The notes: generated by a model from the letters alone, not told the origin. A stretch of 64,000 bases of DNA from Atopobacter sp. AH10 (GCF_003664595.1 NZ_QXPZ01000018.1:1-64000), one strand, 5' to 3'. Positions 39,307 to 47,881 are shown, numbered from the stretch's first letter. Made by a program: numbers and translations.

Positions 39307-39636
39307 ATGATTACAAGAAATGAAAGAAAAATTGAAGTTTATGAAAATGCAGGAGCGTATATGAGACTCCTTAAGACAGTTGGGACAAAAGCGGTAGTTG
39401 CAATTAGTCCTATACTTCATGCCAAGGATACAGGTAGGTTATTAAACGCATTAAATACTATTGATGAAATCTGTTCAAAGGCTGATAGTAATATGTTTTC
39501 TGACTATCCTAATCTTGGAAATAAATATGTTGATGTGTTTTACGGCAATTTAGCTAGTGAGACAAGAAATGATATTGATGAAAAAATAAAGGCTATGGCA
39601 AAGGAGAGAGCAGATGAGCTGTTTAAGAGAAAGTGA
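39307..39636 (+). CDS. Hypothetical phage protein (109 aa)
   Basis: I do not recognise it. The product is helical, with RKIEVYENAGAYMRLLKTVGTKAVVAISPILHAKDTGRLLNALNTIDEIC and a charged C-terminus DIDEKIKAMAKERADELFKRK. It overlaps the VRR-NUC gene by 23 bases and lies just after the candidate origin. Confidence 0.6.
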   Translation: MITRNERKIEVYENAGAYMRLLKTVGTKAVVAISPILHAKDTGRLLNALNTIDEICSKADSNMFSDYPNLGNKYVDVFYGNLASETRNDIDEKIKAMAKERADELFKRK

Positions 39637-39907
39637 TATTGAAAAATGCTTAGTTCGTAAGGTGAAAGAAAAAGGTGGTTTTGCAATAAAATTTGTAAGT
39701 CCTAGTCTATCTGGTATTCCAGATCGTTTACTTCTTCTCCCGGAAGGGAAGTTTGCTTTTGTAGAACTTAAGACAAAAGGTAAAAAACCAAGACCTCTTC
39801 AGCTAAAAAGAATGGCTGATTTTAGGAAGTTAGGTTTTAAATGTTTTGTGATTGATGATAAAGAAATGATCGGTGGTGTGATTGATGAAATTAAAAAATT
39901 GCAGTAA
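39614..39907 (+). CDS. VRR-NUC domain nuclease
   Basis: The 97-residue protein is a minimal VRR-NUC domain: ESDIEKCLVRKVKEKGGFAIKF, GIPDRLLLLPEGKFAFVELKTKGKKPRPLQ and RMADFRKLGFKCFVID. The D and ExK residues form a PD-(D/E)XK metal site. Phage VRR-NUC proteins are thought to resolve branched DNA. It is co-translated with its neighbours. Confidence 0.9.
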   Translation: MSCLRESDIEKCLVRKVKEKGGFAIKFVSPSLSGIPDRLLLLPEGKFAFVELKTKGKKPRPLQLKRMADFRKLGFKCFVIDDKEMIGGVIDEIKKLQ

Positions 39908-40004
39908 CTGTGGCACCAGATTTGAATATCAAGGCAGGCATGGTAATAGAAATAAAAATTTTTTCTGTTCATATAATTCATGCAGCAGGAAAGGAGAGAG
40001 ATAG
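39885..40004 (+). CDS. Tiny zinc-ribbon-like protein (39 aa)
   Basis: The frame begins with ATG 39885 inside the VRR-NUC gene and encodes CSNCGTRFEYQ, then FFCSYNSCSRKGER. The Cys pairs (C-x2-C and C-x4-C) suggest a zinc ribbon. No strong ribosome binding site is visible, so translation would depend on coupling. It bridges VRR-NUC and the helicase gene. Confidence 0.4.
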   Translation: MKLKNCSNCGTRFEYQGRHGNRNKNFFCSYNSCSRKGER

Positions 40005-40006
40005 AT

Positions 40007-41365
40007 TTGGGAGATTTGTTAAAGCAAAGTCAGATGCATAATTACCAAAACTTTGCAAGCAATCATATAGTAACTCATCCTGTTTCAGCGGTATTGCTTG
40101 AATGTGGCTTAGGAAAAACAATAATAACTCTTACAGCTATAAATGATTTAATGTATGACTATTTTGATGTGTGTAAAGTTTTAGTGATATGTCCACTTCG
40201 CATTGGATTGAATGTATGGAAACAAGAGTGCGAAAGATGGGAACACACTAAAAATCTTAGATGTTCTATTGCGATTGGAACAGAAGAAGAAAGAAAAAAA
40301 GCCTTATCCAATTCAGCTGATATTTATATTATTAACCGTGAAAATGTAGACTGGCTTATTACAAAAAGTGGATTCAAGTGGACATTTGATATGGTAGTCA
40401 TTGATGAACTATCCTCTTTTAAAAGTTATCAGGCAAAAAGGTTTAAGTCACTTCTTAAAGTAAGACCAAAGGTAAAGAGAATCGTAGGACTTACAGGTAC
40501 ACCATCCAGTAATGGACTTATGGATTTGTGGGCAGAGTTTAGACTCCTAGATATGGGAGAAAGGCTTGGAAGATATATCACTCACTACAGACAGAACTTC
40601 TTTATACCAGACAAAAGAAATCAGCAGATGATATTTTCATATAAACCTAAAGATGGAGCAGAGAAAGAAATCTATCAGCTTATATCAGATATTACGATTT
40701 CCATGAAATCAAAAGATTTTCTGAAAATGCCAGAGTGTATCATGAACGAAGTGATAGTTACTTTATCGGAAAAGGAACAAAAACTATATGATTCCTTAAA
40801 AAAGGATATGGTGCTATCCATTGAAGATGAAGAAATCGATGCTATAAATGCTGCAGCGCTTTCAAATAAACTTCTCCAAATGGCAAGTGGAGCTGTCTAT
40901 AACGATGATAAGGAAAGTATTCATATTCACGATAGAAAACTTGATGCACTTGAAGATTTAATTGAAGGTGCTAATGGTAAACCTGTTCTTGTAGCATACT
41001 GGTTTAAACATGATTTGGAAAGAATAAAGAAAAGATTTGATGTTAGAGAGATTAAGACCAGTAAGGATATAAGTGATTGGAATAATGGGAAAATTCCTAT
41101 AGCTATCATTCATCCTGCAAGTGCTGGTCATGGACTTAACTTGCAATTAGGTGGATCAACACTTATATGGTTTTCACTTACTTGGAGTTTAGAACTTTAT
41201 CAGCAAACCAATGCAAGGCTTTATAGACAAGGACAAAAAGACACAGTAGTTATTCATCACATTGTTTCTGAAGGTACTATTGACGAAGATGTGATGAAAG
41301 CACTAAAGGCAAAAGAGAAAATGCAAGATGCACTGATTGATTCAGTTAAAGCAAGATTAAAGTAA
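40007..41365 (+). CDS. Phage SNF2-family DEAD/DEAH helicase
   Basis: The 452-residue protein has the SF2/SNF2 motifs: I, LLECGLGKTIITL; II, VVIDELSSFKS (DELS); III, GLTGTPSSNG; V, HPASAGHGLNLQLGG; VI, QQTNARLYRQGQKDTV. Phage copies are usually about 450 residues and sit after VRR-NUC. I chose the TTG at 40007 with AAAGGAG upstream; an ATG at 39980 adds nine residues but lacks a site. Confidence 0.9.
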   Translation: MGDLLKQSQMHNYQNFASNHIVTHPVSAVLLECGLGKTIITLTAINDLMYDYFDVCKVLVICPLRIGLNVWKQECERWEHTKNLRCSIAIGTEEERKKALSNSADIYIINRENVDWLITKSGFKWTFDMVVIDELSSFKSYQAKRFKSLLKVRPKVKRIVGLTGTPSSNGLMDLWAEFRLLDMGERLGRYITHYRQNFFIPDKRNQQMIFSYKPKDGAEKEIYQLISDITISMKSKDFLKMPECIMNEVIVTLSEKEQKLYDSLKKDMVLSIEDEEIDAINAAALSNKLLQMASGAVYNDDKESIHIHDRKLDALEDLIEGANGKPVLVAYWFKHDLERIKKRFDVREIKTSKDISDWNNGKIPIAIIHPASAGHGLNLQLGGSTLIWFSLTWSLELYQQTNARLYRQGQKDTVVIHHIVSEGTIDEDVMKALKAKEKMQDALIDSVKARLK

Positions 41366-41413
41366 CGAGGAAAAGAGGTTCTAGAGAGAACTTACCTCAA
41401 GTTGGAGGTAAGA

Positions 41414-41848
41414 ATGGAAATAAAAGAATATTTAAAGCAAGCATATCTGCTTGATAAAAGAATACAGCATTACCTAGAAGATATAAAAAGACTTAGGTTA
41501 ATGGCAACAAGTGTATCCTCTCCAAGATATGATATAGACAGAGTTCAAACTAGCAAAAATACTGAAGCACCTTTTGTGAAAAGTTTAAATAAAATAATGG
41601 ACTTAGAGGCAAAGATAAATGAGAAACTTATATTGTTTATCAGGCTTAAAGAGCAAATTCTTGACATGATTTCAAAACTTGAAAGTGTGGATGAACAACT
41701 GCTACTTACCTATCGTTATTTAAACAATATGACATGGGATGAAATAGCAAAGGAACTTCATGCTTCAAGAGCTACAGTTTTAAGGTGGCATGGGAATGCA
41801 CTAGTTAAGTTAAAAATGCCTGAAAATCCTATAGAGATAAAAAGTTGA
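41414..41848 (+). CDS. DUF1492/ArpU-like late transcription regulator
   Basis: The 144-residue protein ends in a sigma region-4-like HTH: LESVDEQLLLTYRYLNNMTWDEIAKELHASRATVLRWHGNALVKLK. Its N-terminal half is a coiled coil. DUF1492 and ArpU proteins lie at the end of the early region and are thought to switch on late genes. ATG 41414 has GGAGG upstream. The likely late promoter is about 70 bases downstream. Confidence 0.82.
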   Translation: MEIKEYLKQAYLLDKRIQHYLEDIKRLRLMATSVSSPRYDIDRVQTSKNTEAPFVKSLNKIMDLEAKINEKLILFIRLKEQILDMISKLESVDEQLLLTYRYLNNMTWDEIAKELHASRATVLRWHGNALVKLKMPENPIEIKS

Positions 41849-41918
41849 TACAAAATGAGACGCTTTGAGACTAAATAATACTGTTTGACTATCTTTTAAT
41901 AGTTTTGCCTTTGTGGTA

Positions 41919-41985
41919 TGCTATACTTAGCAAAAATTATAGGAATATAAGCCTTGAGAGAGAAATCTTTCAGGGCTTTTCTTAT
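41919..41985 (+). promoter_or_regulatory. Putative late promoter (extended -10) and attenuator hairpin
   Basis: TGCTATACT (41919-41927) is an extended -10 box without a good -35, a form often used with an activator. About 20 bases further an AAGCCTTGAGAG/CTTTCAGGGCTT hairpin (41949-41976) followed by TTTTCTT resembles an attenuator. The HNH and terminase genes follow. Confidence 0.45.
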
Positions 41986-42006
41986 GCCCAAAAGGAGGTG
42001 GAAGAC

Positions 42007-42363
42007 TTGCCAAGAAAACCAAAGCGTCCATGTTCTTACTCTGGATGTCCTAACTTAACTGATGGCAGGTTTTGCGAAAAGCATCAAAGGGAAGAGAACA
42101 AACGATACGAGAAGTACGACAGGAATCCTGCTGTACGCCGTAGGTATGGACGAGTGTGGAAAAGAGTAAGAGATGCTTATGTTAAGGAGCATCCATTTTG
42201 TGAGGAGTGCTTTAAGAAGAAAATTTTAGTTCCTGTAGAAGAAGTGCATCACATCAAACCTCTTTCTGAAGGTGGAAATCATAATAAAAGTAATTTGATA
42301 TCTTTATGCAAATCGTGTCATGCGAGAATTCATGCCCAAAGAGGAGACCGTTGGAATAAATAG
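42007..42363 (+). CDS. Phage HNH endonuclease
   Basis: The 118-residue protein has zinc cysteines (CSYSGCPN, CEKH, CEEC, CKSCH) and the HNH core VEEVHHIKPLSEGGNHNKSNLISLCKSCHARIH. In cos-type HK97-like phages such a nuclease next to the small terminase is needed for packaging. The TTG start at 42007 follows AAAGGAGGT; the frame extends upstream but without a site. The cos-like element lies directly downstream. Confidence 0.9.
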   Translation: MPRKPKRPCSYSGCPNLTDGRFCEKHQREENKRYEKYDRNPAVRRRYGRVWKRVRDAYVKEHPFCEECFKKKILVPVEEVHHIKPLSEGGNHNKSNLISLCKSCHARIHAQRGDRWNK

Positions 42364-42367
42364 TAAA

Positions 42368-42440
42368 TGGGGAGGGGCGGTCATTATCTCTACGAACCTA
42401 GCCACGTGGAACGGGCGTGGGGTCTCACGCACAAAAACGC
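42368..42440. other. GC-rich cos-like element between HNH nuclease and small terminase
   Basis: This short stretch is far richer in G and C than its surroundings. It has GGGGAGGGGCGGTCATTATC, the palindrome CCACGTGG (42402-42409) and an inverted repeat GCGTG/CACGC (42415-42430). From memory, a GGGG-GGTCA...CACG-rich block of this kind is conserved between HNH and terS genes in many Firmicutes phages and is a candidate cohesive-end site. Confidence 0.5.
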
Positions 42441-42499
42441 AGGTTCAAAGAGGGTATTAAAGAAAACTAAAAAATATGAATGGAAAGGAAGTGATGAAT

Positions 42500-43072
42500 G
42501 TGGCCAAAGACGGAACATACAGAGGTGGCAGAAGAGTAAAAGCAGGAGATAAACCAAGACCAATAGCTGAAAAAATACAAAATGGAGAAAAAGTAAAACT
42601 GCTTGCAAATGATATACCGGATATGTACTATGCAGAACTTGATTCTGTAGATTTACCTGATGGTGTAGAACTTGATGGAATAGATATGCCAAAACCTGGT
42701 GAGTACCTATCTGCAAAACAAAAGGATGGTATTCCACTAGGCGCAGATGAAATATATAAAGAAACATGGCTGTGGCTAAAGGAGAGAAAATGCGAAAAGT
42801 TAGTAAATAAAAGATTGCTTGAGTCATATTCGCAGGCCTTTGCCAGATATATTCAATGCGAGGATGCTATTAGCAGGTATGGAATGCTTGGAAAGCATCC
42901 AACAACAGGTGGAGTAATTGCTTCGCCATTTATTCAGATGTCATCACAGTTTCAAAAAACAGCAAATCTTATTTGGTATGAGATATACGATATCGTCAAA
43001 CAGAACTGTACAGAAATTTATGAAGAAGATAGCGATGATCTTATGGAGCAGCTATTAAGAAGAAGGAGATAA
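42500..43072 (+). CDS. Phage terminase small subunit (P27 family)
   Basis: The 190-residue protein has AKDGTYRGGRRVKAGDKPRP, the usual start of P27-type small terminases in Firmicutes phages, and the helical segment LESYSQAFARYIQCEDAISRYGML and SPFIQMSSQFQKTANLIWYEIY. It binds packaging-site DNA and recruits the large subunit. GTG 42500 has AAAGGAAG eight bases upstream; ATG 42494 is too close. Confidence 0.85.
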   Translation: MAKDGTYRGGRRVKAGDKPRPIAEKIQNGEKVKLLANDIPDMYYAELDSVDLPDGVELDGIDMPKPGEYLSAKQKDGIPLGADEIYKETWLWLKERKCEKLVNKRLLESYSQAFARYIQCEDAISRYGMLGKHPTTGGVIASPFIQMSSQFQKTANLIWYEIYDIVKQNCTEIYEEDSDDLMEQLLRRRR

Positions 43073-43077
43073 GAAAA

Positions 43078-43860
43078 ATGATAGAAAAAGTAAATCCAAA
43101 ACACCCGGATAAAATTGCAGATAGAATTGCAGGTGCTATCGTAGATATAGCATATAAAAATTGTGATAATCCTAAAGTTGCCGTAGAAGTCTTAATCGGT
43201 CATGGCGTGTGCCATGTGATTATAGAAAGCACGGTCAACTTTAAGTATAAGGATATTAAAGAGGCAATAGCTCGTATTGCTGGAAAGGTTAAAAAAGATA
43301 TTGTTATTGTAAGACAGGATAAATATCTATCTAAAAACCAAGAAGAAACTATCCGATGTGGGGATAATGGCATATTTAAAGGAGTACCTCTTACACTTGA
43401 ACAAAAACAGTTATCTAAGATAGCAAGAAAAATTTATTCTAAATACCCATATGATGGCAAATATATCCTAGATGATACAAAGCTTATTATTTGTCAAAGT
43501 AATGCAAGTAAAAATGAACTTGAAAATCTTTATCCAAATGCAATCATCAATCCCTTAGGAGATTGGACTGGTGGATTTAATGTTGATACAGGAGCTACCA
43601 ACAGAAAACTTGGATCAGATATGGCAGGCTCGGTTACAGGTGGCGGACTTCATGGTAAAGACTTATCCAAAGCAGATGTATCAGTAAATATCTACGCTTT
43701 TCTTAAAGCACAGGTAGAACAAAGACCGATTGAACTTAGCTGTGCCATTGGTGATGAAGTAGTTGATGGTAAGCTGTATAGCGAAATCGTAAATATCGCA
43801 AGAAAGTATATAGACTCTATTGGTGGATTTGAAAAATTCGCTGAATGGGGTCTTTTTTAA
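43078..43860 (+). CDS. Phage S-adenosylmethionine synthetase (short MetK)
   Basis: The 260-residue protein has MetK motifs: KHPDKIADRIAGAIVD, RCGDNGIFKG (GDQG-like), INPLGDWTGGFNVDTGATNRKLG and GGGLHGKDLSKADVSVN. Cellular MetK is about 390 residues, so internal and C-terminal parts are reduced, as in other phage copies. It lies right before two DNA methyltransferase genes and so could supply SAM for them. Activity of the short form is not certain. Confidence 0.85.
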   Translation: MIEKVNPKHPDKIADRIAGAIVDIAYKNCDNPKVAVEVLIGHGVCHVIIESTVNFKYKDIKEAIARIAGKVKKDIVIVRQDKYLSKNQEETIRCGDNGIFKGVPLTLEQKQLSKIARKIYSKYPYDGKYILDDTKLIICQSNASKNELENLYPNAIINPLGDWTGGFNVDTGATNRKLGSDMAGSVTGGGLHGKDLSKADVSVNIYAFLKAQVEQRPIELSCAIGDEVVDGKLYSEIVNIARKYIDSIGGFEKFAEWGLF

Positions 43861-43872
43861 TGGGGTGAGCTT

Positions 43873-45135
43873 ATGAAAACAAAAATGGAAATGGTGGAAA
43901 TTAGTAAACTAGTCCCTTATGTGAATAATGCAAGAACTCACTCTCCAGAGCAGATTATGAAACTTAGATCCTCTTTACGAGAATTTGGTTTTATCAATCC
44001 AGTCATCATTGATTCCAAGTTTAATATCATCGCAGGTCACGGAAGAGTTATGGCAGCCAAAGAAGAAAAGATGGAAGAAGTGCCATGCGTACTGGTTGAT
44101 TATCTATCTGAGGCACAGAAGAAAGCCTATATCATAGCTGACAACAAAATGGCACTGGATGCTGGCTGGGATGAGGAACTATTAAGAATTGAGATTGAAG
44201 AATTAGAAGGCATGGATTTTGATTTAACCCTAACGGGCTTTGATGGAGCAGAACTGGATGAGTTATTTGGAAACTCTGAAAAGGAAACGGTAGAAGATGA
44301 TAAATTTGACTTGACATCAGCACTTGAAAAAGCCTCCTTTGTAGAAAAAGGCGATGTCTGGAATGTTGGCAAACACACTCTGATGTGTGGTGATGCAACA
44401 AGTAAGGAAGATGTAGACAAGTTAATGGGTGGTAAAAAAGCCAATCTCATTATTACCGATCCCCCTTATGGGGTCTCATTTAAAAGTGCCAGTGGACTTA
44501 CGATAAAAAACGATTCGATGAAAGAGGAAGAGTTTTATAATTTCCTTCTTCTATCCTTTCAAAATATGGCCGAGCATTTGGAAAGTGGTGGAGCAGCCTA
44601 TATCTTTCACGCTGATACGGAAGGACTTAATTTTAGAAAAGCTTTTATTGATGCAGGATTTCATCTTGCAGGCTGTTGTATATGGGTAAAGAACTCACTT
44701 GTTCTTGGTAGAAGTGACTATCAGTGGCAACATGAACCTGTGCTTTATGGCTTTCTTAAAAATGGCAAGCATTCATGGTATTCCGATAGAAAACAAACAA
44801 CTATTTGGAACTTTGATAAACCAAAGAGAAATGAAAATCATCCGACATCAAAGCCACTAGATTTACTTTCCTATCCGATTCAAAACTCAAGTCAGGAAAA
44901 TGCCATCGTCATTGATACCTTTGGAGGTAGTGGTTCAACCTTAATGGCTTGTGAAAAGACAAATCGAATCTGTCATACGATGGAACTTGATGAAAAGTAT
45001 GCATCAGTTATTTTAAGACGATATGTGGAAGATACCGGAGATAGTGAAAATGTCTATGTGATTCGTAGTGGTAAGAAATTATCATATAAAGATTTGGTGA
45101 AAGAGGTAGAAATAGATGGAGAAAAAACAGAATAA
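43873..45135 (+). CDS. ParB-domain DNA N6-adenine/N4-cytosine methyltransferase
   Basis: The 420-residue protein fuses an N-terminal ParB/sulfiredoxin-like domain (LVPYVNNARTHSPEQIMKLRSS, IIAGHGRVMAAKE) to a beta-class amino-methyltransferase with IITDPPYGVSF (motif IV) and VIDTFGGSGSTLMACE (motif I). Such solitary phage methylases protect phage DNA from host restriction. The gene overlaps the next methylase by 20 bases. Target unknown. Confidence 0.9.
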   Translation: MKTKMEMVEISKLVPYVNNARTHSPEQIMKLRSSLREFGFINPVIIDSKFNIIAGHGRVMAAKEEKMEEVPCVLVDYLSEAQKKAYIIADNKMALDAGWDEELLRIEIEELEGMDFDLTLTGFDGAELDELFGNSEKETVEDDKFDLTSALEKASFVEKGDVWNVGKHTLMCGDATSKEDVDKLMGGKKANLIITDPPYGVSFKSASGLTIKNDSMKEEEFYNFLLLSFQNMAEHLESGGAAYIFHADTEGLNFRKAFIDAGFHLAGCCIWVKNSLVLGRSDYQWQHEPVLYGFLKNGKHSWYSDRKQTTIWNFDKPKRNENHPTSKPLDLLSYPIQNSSQENAIVIDTFGGSGSTLMACEKTNRICHTMELDEKYASVILRRYVEDTGDSENVYVIRSGKKLSYKDLVKEVEIDGEKTE

Positions 45136-46708
45136 ACCTCTTACACTTTGTTCTCTATTTGATGGTTCAGGAGGATTTTGTTTAGGAGCAAAACTTGTAG
45201 GTATAAAGCCTATTAGTTGTTCAGAAATTGAGCCTTTTCCAATTAGGGTAACTACAAAAAGAATGCCGGATGTAAAACATTTAGGAGATATATCTGGTAT
45301 TAAAGGAAATGAAATAGAACCTGTGGACATTATCACTTTTGGCAGTCCATGCCAAGATATGTCTATAGCAGGTAAAAGAGCAGGGCTAAGTGGTTCTCGC
45401 TCTAATTTATTTTATGAGGCAATCAGAATTATTAAAGAAATGAGGGAGGAAACGCATGGAGAAAAACCAAGATATATCGTTTGGGAAAATGTGCCAGGCG
45501 CATTCTCCTCAAACAAAGGAGAGGACTTCTTCTCAGTCCTCAAAGAAATCTGTCAAATCAAAGGACATCAAATTGATGAAGCTAGACCTAAGAAATGGCA
45601 AAATGCAGGTCTTATCGTGGCAGGAGATTTCTCACTTAGCTGGAGGGTATTTGATGCTCAGTACTGGGGAGTTCCCCAAAGAAGAAGACGTATCTACCTT
45701 GTCTGCGATTTTAATGGAGAAAGTGCCGGAAAAATATTATTTGAGTCCGAAGGCATGCCTTGGCATCTTGAAAAGAGCAAATGCCCGTGGAAAAGAACTG
45801 CCGGAGGTCTTAAAGAAAGCACTAGAGATGCAGTCACAAATCTGTGCTTAAATGACCAAGGTGGTCAGAGGATGGATGTTCATGAAAAAAAGACTGGAAC
45901 AATCACTGCAAGTGTAGGAAATCATCCGCCACTGGTATTTGAAAATCATGGACAAGATTCCAGATTTAAAGGACCTCTTGCTGTGAGTAATACTATAGGA
46001 GCAAGTCTTGGAACGGGAGGAAACAATCAGCCTTTTGTAGTAGAAGATAGTACCAGAACATTTGATGTCCGTATTACCTCAGAAAACACCAAAAATCACA
46101 GAGCCAATATCTATGAAACCGATGTGGCAAGAACCATTAACACGGGTCAAAACTCACCGGAAGCTAATCAAGGCGGACTTGCCATTGTCTACTGTGACAA
46201 AACAGCAGGTACATTATGTGCGATGGATGGACCAAAGGGTGTTCATAGTGAGATGGCAGGTCAAGGTAAACTTATCGTAGAAAAGGAAATTTATTCAACC
46301 AGCAAAAACTCCCATCATACTGAGGCAGTGGAAAATCTAGCCAACACTTTAGTTGCAAGTGACTATAAAGATCCTCCGGTTGTAAATGACGTGGCGGGTC
46401 AAAGATATATTGTTAGAAGACTAACTCCAAAGGAGTGCGGCAGACTTCAAGGTTTCCCGGATGGTTGGTGTGAAGGACTTGAAACAGAAAATCCTAGCAG
46501 TGAAGAATTAAACTTTTGGACTGAAGTCTTTGAAACCTATAGAGAAGTTGTAACGAAAGCTACTAAGCCAAGAAGTGAAAAGCAGATAAGAAAATGGCTT
46601 GCAAATCCTCATACAGATTCAGCAGAATACAAAATGTGGGGGAATGGCGTGGCACTTCCTAATGTATGCTTTGTACTTGCAGGAATTAAGCACTTTTATT
46701 TTAAGTAA
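45116..46708 (+). CDS. Solitary phage C5-cytosine DNA methyltransferase with an expanded target region
   Basis: Motifs appear in order: LCSLFDGSGGFCLGA (I), TFGSPCQDMSIAG (IV), VWENVPGAF (VI), AQYWGVPQRRRR (VIII) and WGNGVALPN (X). The 530-residue length exceeds the usual 330-430 because the target region (about 240-430) holds about five loosely repeated units of the form TxTxxASxxxPPxVxE. No cognate endonuclease adjoins it, so protection or regulation of phage DNA is the likely role. Confidence 0.88.
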   Translation: MEKKQNKPLTLCSLFDGSGGFCLGAKLVGIKPISCSEIEPFPIRVTTKRMPDVKHLGDISGIKGNEIEPVDIITFGSPCQDMSIAGKRAGLSGSRSNLFYEAIRIIKEMREETHGEKPRYIVWENVPGAFSSNKGEDFFSVLKEICQIKGHQIDEARPKKWQNAGLIVAGDFSLSWRVFDAQYWGVPQRRRRIYLVCDFNGESAGKILFESEGMPWHLEKSKCPWKRTAGGLKESTRDAVTNLCLNDQGGQRMDVHEKKTGTITASVGNHPPLVFENHGQDSRFKGPLAVSNTIGASLGTGGNNQPFVVEDSTRTFDVRITSENTKNHRANIYETDVARTINTGQNSPEANQGGLAIVYCDKTAGTLCAMDGPKGVHSEMAGQGKLIVEKEIYSTSKNSHHTEAVENLANTLVASDYKDPPVVNDVAGQRYIVRRLTPKECGRLQGFPDGWCEGLETENPSSEELNFWTEVFETYREVVTKATKPRSEKQIRKWLANPHTDSAEYKMWGNGVALPNVCFVLAGIKHFYFK

Positions 46709-46740
46709 TGAACAGATATAACTTGATAAATCTCTGATAG

Positions 46741-46773
46741 TACGGGAATATACACATACCAAAACTAAAGGAG
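46741..46773 (+). repeat. Leader repeat, copy 1
   Basis: TACGGGAATATACACATACC and the following AAAACTAAAGGAG lie directly before the gene at 46783. The same 20 bases recur at 47882. Confidence 0.85.
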
Positions 46774-46782
46774 GAAAAACAA

Positions 46783-47421
46783 GTGCAAGTAAAATTTAAT
46801 GTTACAGGTAAAGAGAGAAAAGAGCTTGTCAAAGGGATTGAAAGAATCACAAATGAAAAATCCAAGTATTTAGGAATGCCAAGTACAGCTTATGAGGTTG
46901 GAATCTTTATAATTGATAAGACGGGGACAGTTTTATGTGAAGATGATTTCGCACTTGAAAGGTTAGTTCACAATCTTATCGGTGACGGCTTTGTACCTAA
47001 AGAAGAGATTAAAAGGGAGCCAGTGGCCACACAGGGGCTTACAGTGGCAATTCCAAGAGAGAAGGTGGATTTATCCAAACTCAATAAAATTCTTGAAAAT
47101 AAGGGCGATTTAATCAAAAAGGCACTGGGAGTTACAAGCTTTGAGATAGAGGAAGATGAAGAAAAAGTAAGTTTTCCTTGGTTTGAAAATATCGATAACG
47201 AACATCTAATGACATACACAAAATTCATTGCAGCACTTTGTAAGATGAGCGTAGGTGCCAAACGCATCAACGAATCTTCAAAAGAAGTGGTCAATGAAAA
47301 GTATGCCTTTAGATGTTTTCTTTTAAGGCTTGGCTTTATCGGAGATGAATTTAAGAAAGACAGAAAATTACTTCTTGAAAAACTATCTGGTTCATCAGCT
47401 TTTAGAAATGGAGGTCATTAA
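46783..47421 (+). CDS. Phage hypothetical protein (virulence-protein-like label, 212 aa)
   Basis: The GTG start follows AAAGGAGG in leader repeat copy 1. The product begins VKFNVTGKERKELVKGIERITNEKSKYLGMPSTAYEVG, then IIDKTGTVLCE and a helical C-terminus. Related proteins in Firmicutes phages are loosely called virulence proteins, from memory, without known activity. It sits after the methylases and before small accessory genes. Confidence 0.65.
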   Translation: MQVKFNVTGKERKELVKGIERITNEKSKYLGMPSTAYEVGIFIIDKTGTVLCEDDFALERLVHNLIGDGFVPKEEIKREPVATQGLTVAIPREKVDLSKLNKILENKGDLIKKALGVTSFEIEEDEEKVSFPWFENIDNEHLMTYTKFIAALCKMSVGAKRINESSKEVVNEKYAFRCFLLRLGFIGDEFKKDRKLLLEKLSGSSAFRNGGH

Positions 47422-47422
47422 G

Positions 47423-47653
47423 ATGAGATTTCCAAGTAGAGAGGTTGTTGAAGGAATAAGGAAAAGATATCCGGTGGGAAGTAGAGTGGACCTTGTATCT
47501 ATGGATGATATCCAAGCACCGCCTATTGGTACAAAAGGAACGGTAAGGGGAGTTGATGATATTGGCTCCATTATGGTTTCTTGGGATAATGGAAGTAGCC
47601 TAAGCATAGCTTATGGTGAAGATTCCTGCAGGAGGGTTTCAGATGAACGATAA
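47423..47653 (+). CDS. DUF4314 family small protein (76 aa)
   Basis: The product, RFPSREVVEGIRKRYPVGSRV then LVSMDDIQAPPIGTKGTVRGVDDIGSIMVSWDNGSSLSIAYGEDSC, matches the DUF4314 pattern, a small SH3-like beta-barrel common in Firmicutes mobile elements. It starts at ATG 47423 with GGAGG inside the previous gene. It overlaps the next gene. Confidence 0.8.
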   Translation: MRFPSREVVEGIRKRYPVGSRVDLVSMDDIQAPPIGTKGTVRGVDDIGSIMVSWDNGSSLSIAYGEDSCRRVSDER

Positions 47654-47816
47654 AATAAAGGAGCAAATCCTCGCAATAAGAAAAATGGGACTCACAAATA
47701 TGTTTGATGTAAATACTGTTCAAAGAATCGCTTACGAAATGGACTTTTATGAGCTTGTAGATTTTCTTGAAACGGATAGAAAGGCTTATGTTGATTTCAT
47801 TATTTATGGCAAATAA
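47643..47816 (+). CDS. DUF5049-like small protein (57 aa)
   Basis: The product KIKEQILAIRKMGLTNMFDV then NTVQRIAYEMDFYELVDFLE resembles DUF5049 from clostridial and streptococcal elements. ATG 47643 has GGAGGG upstream and overlaps the DUF4314 stop. The pair is a common cassette in prophages and ICEs; function unknown. Confidence 0.7.
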   Translation: MNDKIKEQILAIRKMGLTNMFDVNTVQRIAYEMDFYELVDFLETDRKAYVDFIIYGK

Positions 47817-47881
47817 AACTACTATTATTATGAAAATAAAGCACATATTTCTTTAAAAACGACTTGCTATATCCTTCAAAT

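Noticed and set aside
42367-42552. A 61-codon open frame after the HNH gene
   Set aside because: It covers the GC-rich cos-like block, has a biased composition (many Arg/Lys/Gly) and overlaps the small terminase start.
45456-45851. A 131-codon open frame inside the C5 methylase
   Set aside because: It is an alternate-frame shadow of a gene with all methylase motifs.
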